Positions 1-6,949 of a DNA stretch of 35,603 nt are shown here, in pieces. Positions within the stretch are counted from its first letter, which is position 1. Every line of letters begins with the position of its first letter. The stretch covers positions 1 through 35,603 of the forward strand of contig JAFVBH010000071.1 in assembly GCA_017480115.1 (NCBI GenBank), read 5' to 3'. The translations under genes were made by a program, and so were the position numbers. The notes under the pieces were generated by a model. That model worked only from the letters and a program-made list of their open reading frames with translations. It was not told the DNA's origin and did not search any database. Source of the stretch: Clostridia bacterium (GTDB taxonomy: Bacteria; Bacillota; Clostridia; Oscillospirales; Acutalibacteraceae).

Positions 1-1
1 C

Positions 2-442
2 GATTGGGTAACTACAATTTTTAATGGTGTTGGTGCCGGATTTTGTGCATTTTCAACGGTTTATACGTTTGGCATGTCCGCATACGAACTATATTGTAAT
101 TTCTCGTGGTATCTTGGGTATACTCCGGTTACGGAAATCGGAACACCGAAAACATCTATTGAAGATGTGAGTATTTCATCTTCGTCATCTGGACAACATC
201 TAAAAGGAACAGGTAGTCCCAAAAAAAATGCGACACCCAATGGGTCATACACGAAAGTAGATAGTAAAGGCAATTTATATTCCTATACGCAATTTGATTC
301 TCAGGGGCGCGAAACATTGCGGATCGATTATCAGGGACGCCCTCATGCTGGAGTGCTACCACATATACATATGTATGTATATCTCGAACGAGGTGGACGC
401 GTCCCATATACTTTCGACTTAAAGTGGCAGATGATCGAGTAG
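2..442 (+). CDS. C-terminal toxin tip of an Rhs/polymorphic toxin (5' partial)
   Basis: The reading frame is open from the left edge, so this is only the C-terminal part of a larger protein. It begins with a Gly/Ala/Phe-rich hydrophobic stretch (NGVGAGFCAF), as often precedes the toxin tip of Rhs proteins. It ends in a compact domain with GSYTKVDSKGNLYSYTQFD, RIDYQGRPH and a PHIH motif. This pattern of short beta turns followed by conserved Arg and His resembles the polymorphic toxin type 24 (Ntox24-like) fold, a proposed nuclease; that match is from memory and not tested. The context supports a toxin: two small AT-rich genes follow directly and an Rhs-core fragment lies 1.2 kb downstream. 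The stop overlaps the region just before the next gene, as in toxin-immunity pairs. Confidence 0.7.
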   Translation, partial: DWVTTIFNGVGAGFCAFSTVYTFGMSAYELYCNFSWYLGYTPVTEIGTPKTSIEDVSISSSSSGQHLKGTGSPKKNATPNGSYTKVDSKGNLYSYTQFDSQGRETLRIDYQGRPHAGVLPHIHMYVYLERGGRVPYTFDLKWQMIE

Positions 443-450
443 GTGATTTT

Positions 451-915
451 ATGAGCAACATATGCGCATTATCTGCATTAGGAATAAAAATATGTCGCAA
501 AGATATGGAGATATTTGTGCGCAAGCAAGTGGATCAAATCGGATGTGGTGTATTCTTTAATATTGATGATTATAAACTTTTGCATGTGGAGCAAAATCAA
601 TTTTCCTTTGTATGTAGTTTTTCTGATGATTACCGATTTGATAATTGCGAGATGCTGTTATTGCCGGATAATTGCTGGCTTAATGGAGTGCGTACAAATT
701 TAGTCCCATTTTATGAGCGAATGGAATTGTTAGGTTATGTGATAGAGAAGATTTATGCATTATCCGATAGTGTTGAGTTGTATATTGGTGATACAGGAGA
801 GCATACAATCGAGGAATTTGAAGTCGTGCGTTCTACTATACAGGATTTTCCAAACAATATGGATTGGCGATTCAATAATATCGATTCCCCTGCACTGCAT
901 GTCATTTTTGTTTAA
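451..915 (+). CDS. Probable immunity protein for the adjacent toxin tip
   Basis: This is a 154-residue soluble, acidic protein with no signal peptide or membrane segment. I chose the ATG at 451, preceded by AGGTGA at 441-446; an in-frame GTG at 424 lies inside the upstream toxin gene and has no ribosome binding site. The start is 8 bases after the toxin stop, so the two are probably translated from one mRNA. I do not recognise the family. The role as immunity protein is inferred from position, size, acidity and AT-rich composition, all typical of genes directly behind Rhs toxin tips. Confidence 0.6.
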   Translation: MSNICALSALGIKICRKDMEIFVRKQVDQIGCGVFFNIDDYKLLHVEQNQFSFVCSFSDDYRFDNCEMLLLPDNCWLNGVRTNLVPFYERMELLGYVIEKIYALSDSVELYIGDTGEHTIEEFEVVRSTIQDFPNNMDWRFNNIDSPALHVIFV

Positions 916-934
916 CTCAAAGCCGGATTACAGC

Positions 935-961
935 AATGCAAGCACGATCAGTGCTTGCATT
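935..961 (+). repeat. 11-bp perfect hairpin between the two immunity-type genes
   Basis: AATGCAAGCAC (935-945) and GTGCTTGCATT (951-961) form a perfect stem with a five-base loop, 20 bases after the stop of the preceding gene. No T-run follows, so it is not a standard intrinsic terminator. It may be an RNA-processing or pausing structure, or the scar of cassette recombination. Confidence 0.55.
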
Positions 962-995
962 ACCGATTGCTATGGTTAAATGATGAGGGATACAT

Positions 996-1655
996 ATGGA
1001 ATCAGCGGAGAAAATTCTATCGGCAGAACTGCAAAAAATAGGTTTTGCAAAGCAGAAAAATAAGTTTTTTATCAAAACTGACGATATGATTTTCTTAATT
1101 GCTTTTGAAAAACCGTCAGAGCTGTTATACTTGCAATTTGCATTAATACCGCTGTTTGTGCCTTGTCCCGGACATATCTATTATACATACGGTAACCGGC
1201 TGAATAACATCTTTTCAGATTTTCCTGTTTTTCACGTAATGTCAACAGAGTCGCAGTTGAAAGCAGAATGCGATGTGGCGATACAGCGGATACGGGAGAA
1301 TATTTTACCTTTCACGGAACGGATTTCTTCCGCAGAAAAACTGTGTGATGTATTATTTGACCGTTTGAAGCGGAAGGATAAAATTTTTTCAAAATATATT
1401 TTCTGCGATCCTGTGAACTTGTTGCGGTTACAGCTATATGTTTGTCTATATACAGAGAATTACGGGAAATGTCGGTTATTTGCGTCGCAATACGTGGAAG
1501 CTATCAAGGGGAATCAAACATATTCGCGTCAATTAACAGAGAAAAAAATCGCGGAAATTGAGCAGGTAACTACAGATATTAATGAAAAAAAGTATGATGA
1601 AATAAACAGTATGCTAAGAAATAATATCAGAGAAAATCTAGAGTTGTTTTCTTAG
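996..1655 (+). CDS. DUF4304-like protein, probable second (orphan) immunity gene
   Basis: This 219-residue soluble protein starts at ATG 996 behind GAGGGA at 982-987. The N-terminal ~130 residues (LSAELQKIGFAKQKNKFF, then the hydrophobic strand MIFLIAFEKPSELLYLQFAL) look like the DUF4304 family: a beta-rich domain frequently found in polymorphic toxin loci as an immunity or immunity-associated protein. The C-terminal ~90 residues are helical and charged. No toxin precedes it, so it is probably left over from a displaced toxin cassette. The family assignment is by pattern only. Confidence 0.55.
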   Translation: MESAEKILSAELQKIGFAKQKNKFFIKTDDMIFLIAFEKPSELLYLQFALIPLFVPCPGHIYYTYGNRLNNIFSDFPVFHVMSTESQLKAECDVAIQRIRENILPFTERISSAEKLCDVLFDRLKRKDKIFSKYIFCDPVNLLRLQLYVCLYTENYGKCRLFASQYVEAIKGNQTYSRQLTEKKIAEIEQVTTDINEKKYDEINSMLRNNIRENLELFS

Positions 1656-1680
1656 GTAAGTCATATACATTAGAACGTAA

Positions 1681-2223
1681 TGCATTCCCGGTGTTAAGAA
1701 TGTAGATATTGCAAATAAACAAAAACACGAGTATAATTATGATGTGACCGGGCGGTTTGCGCGGGAATCGGTGCAGAACGTCTCTGATAACGCGCGGCTT
1801 TACGCCTCGGAATACGGCTACGATCAGCGGGGCAACGTCAATTATGTCGGCATCGTTGCGGGTACGAACGAAAACGCCATGACCTATACCTATGGCGCGG
1901 ATAATCTACCGACAAAATATACCGGTACGGCAAACACCGGCACATATGTCTACGATGAGCTTGACAGGCTGTCCGGCGTGATTGGCGGCAGCACGCCCAT
2001 CATATCGTACGTCTACCGCAATATCGGCACGACGAACAGAACCCTTCCGCAGCTGCAAACGGAAACTTCCGGCAACGGCGTGATCGGTTCGACCACGTAC
2101 CAATACGACAACAACGGAAATATCGCGCGGATTTCCACGCAAAGCACGCTGGACGGTGCAAAAACGCACGCATATGTCTACGACGAGTTCAACCGCCTGC
2201 GCGTAGATCAGAACATTGTATGA
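1681..2223 (+). pseudogene. Orphan Rhs-core fragment (YD-repeat remnant)
   Basis: An open frame runs from just after a stop at 1678-1680 to a TGA at 2221-2223. It encodes typical Rhs YD repeats: YNYDVTGRF, YGYDQRGNVNYVG, MTYTYGADNLP, YVYDELDRLSGV, YQYDNNGNIARI, YVYDEFNRLRV. There is no credible start with a ribosome binding site and no signal or trunk, and the frame ends before the core-closing region and any toxin. The DNA is clearly GC-richer than the toxin/immunity genes to its left, as expected for Rhs core versus tip DNA. I read it as a broken or silent alternative cassette for the upstream Rhs gene. Confidence 0.8.
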
Positions 2224-2433
2224 CTGTTTTTTTGAGTAGTCAATATATATGAATTGGAGAAAATGATGTATACAGATTTTAAAAAATGAAGAATACGAAA
2301 ACAATTGTATCGACTTATCTTAAAAATTCAAATCAGCCGTATTATCAGCCTGATGCTGTAATGGTCTTACTGCTTCAGTATGAAAATACGGCTGCGCTTT
2401 TGTTTGTCGGGCAGCACTGCGAAAAATGCGGTA

Positions 2434-2898
2434 TTATCTGTTTAAAAGAAAAATGCCTAAATTCAGATACCCCGCAAACGTCACCCACAGTAAATACGGG
2501 AGCAGCAAATATCCGGCAATTTTTGAGGCTTGCCGAAACAGCCATATTGTCGCCAAAATGAGCAGCCACAACAGCACAAGCCATACGAAGGCAAATAAAT
2601 ACCGCTCCCAATTGAAGAAAATAATCGACCAAAAAAAATTAAACGCAAGCTGGACGCCGTATATCTGAAGCGCGGTTTTGTTCGGTTTACCTGATGTGAG
2701 TACCAAATATGAGGCAACACCCATAAGAATATACAAAATTGTCCAGACCACAGGGAACAGCCAGCCCGGCGGGGATAGCGGAGGTTTTGCAACAGCGTCA
2801 AATGTCTCCATGCTGTTCCGGGTCAGCAGGGCCGATAGACCGCCCACTGCCAGCGGGACGGCAATGCACAGTAGTAGTTTTTTCCATTGTATTTTCAA
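2434..2898 (-). CDS. tspO: TspO/MBR family tryptophan-rich membrane protein
   Basis: This is a 154-residue, five-helix integral membrane protein. Diagnostic TspO/MBR features are present: PPLSPPGWLFPVVWTILY, LMGVASYLV, QLAFNFFWSIIFF, LLWLLILATI, PYLLWVTFAGYLN. TspO proteins bind porphyrins and other hydrophobic ligands and are linked to stress responses. The start is TTG at 2896-2898, with GGGTGAT four bases upstream on the coding strand; this gives the usual family length of 150-160 aa, whereas extending to the ATG at 3021 adds 41 residues unlike the family. It is transcribed alone, divergently from the M6 protease. Confidence 0.92.
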   Translation of the reverse strand: MKIQWKKLLLCIAVPLAVGGLSALLTRNSMETFDAVAKPPLSPPGWLFPVVWTILYILMGVASYLVLTSGKPNKTALQIYGVQLAFNFFWSIIFFNWERYLFAFVWLVLLWLLILATIWLFRQASKIAGYLLLPYLLWVTFAGYLNLGIFLLNR

Positions 2899-3098
2899 AA
2901 TTATCACCCGTGGTATATTTATGTGGGCTCCATTCGTTTTATTCATTCTGATTGGTATTATTTTCAATTCTTTTGCCGTAAAAATTTTTGCTTTGCGCTT
3001 GTAATATCTGTATGACAGCAAAAATATGAATAATTTGTAAAAAATGGTTGTTATTTTCAGAAAACTGTCGGCAATTGCAGATTTTGGCGCCGTGCTTA

Positions 3099-3107
3099 TG
3101 CTATAAT
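3099..3107 (+). promoter_or_regulatory. Extended -10 promoter of the M6 protease
   Basis: TGCTATAAT at 3099-3107 is a perfect extended -10 element (TG-N-TATAAT), about 56 bases before the protease start. No good -35 lies at the standard distance, as is common for extended -10 promoters. Confidence 0.55.
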
Positions 3108-3163
3108 AAATTTAAATATACACACTTTTGGATCAGTATGAGAAAAAGGGGGAATGATCTTCA

Positions 3164-5074
3164 GTGAAAGCATGGCGCAAACATCTGCTATTTGCGGCGC
3201 TTGTGGTAATGCTTTGCGTCGCAGCTGCAGTGACGGCGTCGGCGGTTCCGGCGGCGCCCGATTCGGGGCATACGGGGGACGATGTGTCTTGCCGGTCTCA
3301 TACGGGCGATCTTGTGGCGCTGGACGATATTCCCGCGCGTCGGACAACTGCAGGCGGCAAAAAAGCGCCGTCCGCCACGGTAGCGCCCGCGCCAAAGAAT
3401 ATCCCACTGGCGATCATCGTAGTGGGGTTCCGGAATATACCTTATGAGAACGAATATGATTGGGCAAACACGATCTTTGTACAGAATAAATCGCTGAAGG
3501 CGTATTACAAAGATATGTCCTTCGGGCAGTTTTCGTTCGAACCGGTCAAGGAGACCAGCGCATACAAGGTCGGCGGCAATACTAACCGCAAAGATACGGT
3601 GAACGACGGGATCGTTCATGTGACGTTGAATCATGACCATCAGGAATGGATCGGTCTTGCAGACGCCGACGAGGTGCAGTCTCTGACAGAAACACTCATC
3701 GCCGCCATCGAGCAGGCGGGGGCGTATATTGATTTCGCTGCCTACGATGCTGACGGTAACGGCGAGATTACCGCAAATGAGCTTGCGGTCGCTTTTGTTC
3801 TGGCGGGGTATGAGGCGTCGTATACCAGTGCGTATACACTGGATCGGGATGTCTATCTGTGGTCGCATGCATGGTCGGTCGATGAAGCGATCGAGGGGTA
3901 TGGGTTTGATTTGGAGATGCCCGCGCCCGGCGGAGCGACGGTATCCGCCTATATTGCGATCGCTGAAAAACTGGATACAAGCGCACAGGAGCCGATCAGC
4001 GTGCTGGCGCATGAGTTGGGACATTATTTGGGGCTTCCCGATCTTTATGATACAGCATATCATTCGCGAGCGGCGTGGAGCGGTTATGAAGTGTATTCCA
4101 TGAGCGTTATGGCGCTTGGCGCATGGGGGATCGATCCCGACGGCGGATATCTACCCTATTCCTTGGATGTGTGGAGTCGGTATATGTTGGGGTGGCTGTC
4201 CCCGGAGGAAGTGGACGAGAGCGGACAATATACTGTCGCAAGTCAGGATTATTCCGCTGCGGGAGGCAGCTTTTCCGTGCTCAAAATCCCGACGCAGCAC
4301 AGCGGCGAATATTATTTGCTGGAGAACCGGCAATACACCAAATGGGACGCCGGTATGGCGCAGGACTATAAAAGCGCCGTCAACGGCGGTTTGGTTCTGT
4401 GGCATATTGACGACGGTGTTTATGCGCGGTACCGTGCGGAGAACGCAGTCAACAACGCGGATCACCGCCCGGCGATCATGCCATTGTATCCTGAAACAGA
4501 TCATGAAGCAGTCAGCTTTATCGGCACATATGTTGATACGCGTCAACCGTTTTTTGACGCCGCGCAATGGAGCAAACAATACGCGACGCTCGGTACGGCG
4601 CTGGATCTGCCGCTTTACGGCGCGGGCAAGGCGGCAAATTCCCGCGGAGAAAGAAGTCTCTCCGGGATTCAGCTCACGTTCTTGACGGACAGTGCGCCGG
4701 TCATGTCGGTGCAGATCAATATAGGCACGCATAAGCATGTGACGACGCTTATAACGCGCACGGAAGCGGATTGTGATCTGCCGGGGATTGCCGCGCATTG
4801 GCGCTGTGATTACTGCGGATTGTTGTTCGCCGACGCTGACGGGGTAGAGACGCTCACGGCGAAAGAAACGGTGCTGCCGCCGCTCGGACACACCGATCCG
4901 GACGCCGAAGGTGATTGTACGCGCTGCGGAACGCATCTTGTTGACGTTGACGCGCATTCGTCTGTGTTGCATATCTGCAGATATTGCGGGAAGGATCACG
5001 GCACTTCGATCTACGGACGGCTCGTGCATTTTTTCCATAATCTCATGTATTCCTTGCGTCGGGTGTTTGCTTGA
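3164..5074 (+). CDS. Secreted M6-family (InhA-like) zinc metalloprotease with Cys-rich C-terminus
   Basis: This 636-residue protein starts at GTG 3164, behind AAAGGGGG at 3145-3152. Residues 1-27 form a signal peptide (basic start, LLFAALVVMLCVAAAV core, ASA cleavage motif). The protease domain carries the M6 zinc signature HELGHYLGLPD at about 283-293, with the catalytic Glu between the two His ligands, and YSMSVMALGAWG about 30 residues later is the likely Met-turn. A DADGNGEIT calcium-loop-like segment sits near residue 200. The last ~110 residues hold three CxxCG pairs (CDYCG, CTRCG, CRYCG), then KDHGTS and a final aromatic/basic helix. This tail probably serves for surface retention or sorting. 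It has its own promoter and terminator. Confidence 0.9.
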   Translation: MKAWRKHLLFAALVVMLCVAAAVTASAVPAAPDSGHTGDDVSCRSHTGDLVALDDIPARRTTAGGKKAPSATVAPAPKNIPLAIIVVGFRNIPYENEYDWANTIFVQNKSLKAYYKDMSFGQFSFEPVKETSAYKVGGNTNRKDTVNDGIVHVTLNHDHQEWIGLADADEVQSLTETLIAAIEQAGAYIDFAAYDADGNGEITANELAVAFVLAGYEASYTSAYTLDRDVYLWSHAWSVDEAIEGYGFDLEMPAPGGATVSAYIAIAEKLDTSAQEPISVLAHELGHYLGLPDLYDTAYHSRAAWSGYEVYSMSVMALGAWGIDPDGGYLPYSLDVWSRYMLGWLSPEEVDESGQYTVASQDYSAAGGSFSVLKIPTQHSGEYYLLENRQYTKWDAGMAQDYKSAVNGGLVLWHIDDGVYARYRAENAVNNADHRPAIMPLYPETDHEAVSFIGTYVDTRQPFFDAAQWSKQYATLGTALDLPLYGAGKAANSRGERSLSGIQLTFLTDSAPVMSVQINIGTHKHVTTLITRTEADCDLPGIAAHWRCDYCGLLFADADGVETLTAKETVLPPLGHTDPDAEGDCTRCGTHLVDVDAHSSVLHICRYCGKDHGTSIYGRLVHFFHNLMYSLRRVFA

Positions 5075-5090
5075 CCCCCATGTAAAATAT

Positions 5091-5125
5091 AAAAAACCCT
5101 TTGGTTGATGCCTAAGGGATTTTTA
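5091..5125 (+). terminator. Terminator after the M6 protease
   Basis: AAAAAACCCTT and AAGGGATTTTT pair with one mismatch around a loop of about 12 bases, and the downstream arm ends in a T-run. It begins 16 bases after the protease stop. Confidence 0.65.
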
Positions 5126-5145
5126 CACTTATGAAGGGATAAACG

Positions 5146-5178
5146 AAAAATCTTAGGTTGGTCAGACCTAAGATTTTT
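5146..5178. terminator. Bidirectional terminator between M6 protease and flavodoxin operon
   Basis: AAAAATCTTAGGT (5146-5158) and ACCTAAGATTTTT (5166-5178) form a perfect 13-bp stem with a seven-base loop and A/T tracts on both sides. It can serve the minus-strand flavodoxin operon and back up the plus-strand terminator. Confidence 0.85.
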
Positions 5179-5218
5179 CTAAGCTTATGAAGGATTTGAG
5201 AGGAAATATCTATTTAAT

Positions 5219-5641
5219 TCATGCCAGTGCTTGGCCCAGATCCGCGCACTGTGCTTCGCCGTCAGCGTTCGGCGCTTCATTGCAGATTACGCTGTCGCAT
5301 GCAAGCTCCGCGCCCGCGGTTTTGCAGGTATCTTCCCAGTTGCGCATCCACTCGCCGTCGCCCCAGCCATAGGAGCCGAACAGGGCAATCTTCTTGCCGA
5401 TGAGCTTGGGCAGGCAAGCGTCAAACATGGGCTGGAATTCGTCCTCCTCCAGCACCTCGACGCCCATTGCGGCGCAGCCAAACGCGATCGCGTCGTAGCT
5501 GTCCATCATATCAGCGTTGAAGTCCGCAGAGGTGAAAAGCGCAACCTCTGCACCCGCGTCTTTCGCGCCCGCCGCAACAGCATTTGCCATGGCTTCCGTA
5601 TTGCCCGTACCGCTCCAATAAACAACTGCGATTTTACTCAT
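5219..5641 (-). CDS. Short-chain flavodoxin
   Basis: This 140-residue protein has the FMN phosphate-binding loop near its N-terminus (VVYWSGTGNTEAMA, residues ~6-19), the GCAAMGVEVLEEDEF loop and the GSYGWGDGEWM flavin-ring loop near residues 88-98. Flavodoxins are soluble FMN electron carriers that replace ferredoxin when iron is scarce. It is the second gene of an operon, 48 bases behind the DUF3793 gene, and the pair lies under the palindromic operators at 6262-6383. It ends just before the bidirectional terminator. Confidence 0.95.
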   Translation of the reverse strand: MSKIAVVYWSGTGNTEAMANAVAAGAKDAGAEVALFTSADFNADMMDSYDAIAFGCAAMGVEVLEEDEFQPMFDACLPKLIGKKIALFGSYGWGDGEWMRNWEDTCKTAGAELACDSVICNEAPNADGEAQCADLGQALA

Positions 5642-5689
5642 AATATAAACTCCTTATACTCTGTATTAATTATCACGCTTATTCGCGTT

Positions 5690-6250
5690 TTAACCAACTG
5701 TAAGCTGTAAAAGATTTCTTCTGCCTTCCCGCATCAGACGGGTATAGATGCCGCTGCATTTTTTGTAAAGGGCGAAGGTTTTGATCGCCTCGCATTCGTT
5801 GCAATAGACCTTCCAGCAGCCGGTGCATTTGCAATTCTGCCCCGCGTTTTCAATAAATCCGATCACATCGCCCAGCGGGTAGCCTAAAAAAATACCGATT
5901 TCATGGGGAAATCCCGAACTTTCCGCCAGCCTTGTCTGTAAATGCCGGATGCAGTCATCAACATCTGTGGATATGTAGCCGTAATCGGCAAGAAACGCGG
6001 CGACGCCGGGTTTTGCAAGATCTTTGCGGAGCCGCGCCGGTCTGTATACATAAATAAGCGCAAAATTATTTTTTGCTTTCAACAGCATCAGCCGCACGCC
6101 TTTTCCCGCGAAAAAATTATTATACAGCGCAATGGCGTCAGCGACTGCCGTATGGTTGTCATAATGCACGGAGAACATGTTTGCCGTCTTGATGGACGCA
6201 AGGGTGGGGGCGCAATGCTCAACAAGATAGTATTCAAACATGACGTTCAC
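5690..6250 (-). CDS. DUF3793 family protein
   Basis: This 186-residue cytosolic protein matches DUF3793: an N-terminal CAPTLASIKTANMFS segment, YRPARLRKDL, the HEIGIFLGYPLGDVIGFIENAG motif and a Cys-bearing region CKCTGCWKVYCNE, followed by a helical C-terminus. In Clostridia this family recurs next to flavodoxins; its activity is unknown. The conserved Cys cluster would fit metal or cofactor handling (inference). The start ATG at 6248-6250 is preceded by GAGGTGA. It is the first gene of the operon with flavodoxin. Confidence 0.88.
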   Translation of the reverse strand: MNVMFEYYLVEHCAPTLASIKTANMFSVHYDNHTAVADAIALYNNFFAGKGVRLMLLKAKNNFALIYVYRPARLRKDLAKPGVAAFLADYGYISTDVDDCIRHLQTRLAESSGFPHEIGIFLGYPLGDVIGFIENAGQNCKCTGCWKVYCNECEAIKTFALYKKCSGIYTRLMREGRRNLLQLTVG

Positions 6251-6261
6251 CTCACATGCGG

Positions 6262-6277
6262 GTTAGTAGGTGCTAAC
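6262..6277. promoter_or_regulatory. Operator-like palindrome 1 (GTTAG-N6-CTAAC)
   Basis: GTTAGTAGGTGCTAAC lies between the promoter and the ribosome binding site of the DUF3793-flavodoxin operon. It shares the 5-6-5 architecture of two further copies and the TTAG...CTAA core typical of DtxR/IdeR/MntR-type metalloregulator boxes. Confidence 0.65.
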
Positions 6278-6296
6278 TTTTTGTTTTGAAAATATT

Positions 6297-6314
6297 GGTT
6301 AGTAGTTGCTAACC
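6297..6314. promoter_or_regulatory. Operator-like palindrome 2
   Basis: GGTTAGTAGTTGCTAACC sits directly downstream of the -10 on the minus strand, over the expected transcription start. Bound repressor there would block initiation. It is the most symmetric of the three copies. Confidence 0.75.
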
Positions 6315-6321
6315 ATAAGGT

Positions 6322-6350
6322 ATAATACCATATCATGTTGCTGTTGTCAA
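6322..6350 (-). promoter_or_regulatory. Sigma-A promoter of the DUF3793-flavodoxin operon
   Basis: Read on the minus strand, TTGACA (6345-6350), a 17-bp spacer and TATTAT (6322-6327) form a near-consensus promoter about 75 bases upstream of the DUF3793 start. Confidence 0.8.
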
Positions 6351-6367
6351 TAGATTTTTAGAAAAAA

Positions 6368-6383
6368 GTTAGATTTGACTAAC
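6368..6383. promoter_or_regulatory. Operator-like palindrome 3
   Basis: GTTAGATTTGACTAAC lies about 18 bases upstream of the -35 element. It keeps the GTTAG-N6-CTAAC arms but has a different centre, which supports a protein-binding motif rather than a simple duplication. Confidence 0.65.
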
Positions 6384-6513
6384 ATTTTGATAATAAGAAA
6401 CGATCAGGATTTGTCGCTTGCCGGGCGACCTTTGCGCTGAAACCTCCGGCTATAATAGGGGCGTAAGGTTGAAACAAACCGAACAAGCACATTTTTTACG
6501 GAGGTATTTGGCA

Positions 6514-6819
6514 ATGAAAAAGAATTTGACGGAGCTTGTATTTATTTTGGGCAGAAGCGACTTCATGGCGGGGATGGAGAGCGACGCCATCGGCGGCGCA
6601 ATCCGGAACATCGGAAATATTCACAAGTATGTGCACAGGGAGGACATTCCTGCCCACGCGATGTTTGTCATCACCACCGACGGTCAGGAAAATGCCAGCA
6701 AACAGTTTACAAGCCGGGAGGTCAAAAGAATGATCGAGCGGCAGAAAGAAAAAATACGGCTGGGAATTTCTGCTTATCGGCGCAAATCATGCGAAACGGC
6801 ATAAATATCCCTTTTTCAT
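6514..6819 (+). pseudogene. Decayed von Willebrand factor A domain protein
   Basis: ATG 6514 follows a good GGAGGT. The N-terminus (LTELVFILGRSDFMAGMESD) corresponds to the MIDAS region of clostridial vWA proteins, normally of the form DRSGSM, but the metal-binding residues are lost. The text then jumps from DAIGG to IRNIGNIHKY, implying loss of roughly 60 residues between two similar short motifs, and resumes with HAMFVITTDGQENASKQFTSREVKRMIERQKEK. At the A6 run 6749-6754 an extra A shifts the frame; dropping it restores YGWEFLLIGAN, the normal family ending. So there are three independent lesions: lost MIDAS, internal deletion, frameshift. Confidence 0.8.
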
Positions 6820-6888
6820 GGTTCTTCATTTTATTATAGCGGTTGCCGCGCAGGATGCCGATTAAATAAAAATCAAGATTTCTGTACA

Positions 6889-6917
6889 TTGACAGACCGC
6901 TTGTATTATGTTAAACT
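6889..6917 (+). promoter_or_regulatory. Promoter of the alpha-galactosidase operon
   Basis: TTGACA (6889-6894), a 17-bp spacer and TAAACT (6912-6917) lie about 30 bases before the GH27 start codon. Confidence 0.6.
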
Positions 6918-6949
6918 TCAGCTAAAATACAATGAATGGAGATATACAT

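Noticed and set aside
2334..2396. CAGCCGTATT/AATACGGCTG inverted repeat as tspO terminator
   Set aside because: The arms are about 40 bases apart and no T-run follows on either strand at the right place, so it was not called a terminator.
3188..4063. Long minus-strand open frame opposite the M6 protease
   Set aside because: It is antisense to a clear signal-peptide protease with a zinc motif, is Arg/His/Cys-rich, and has no ribosome binding site or family resemblance.
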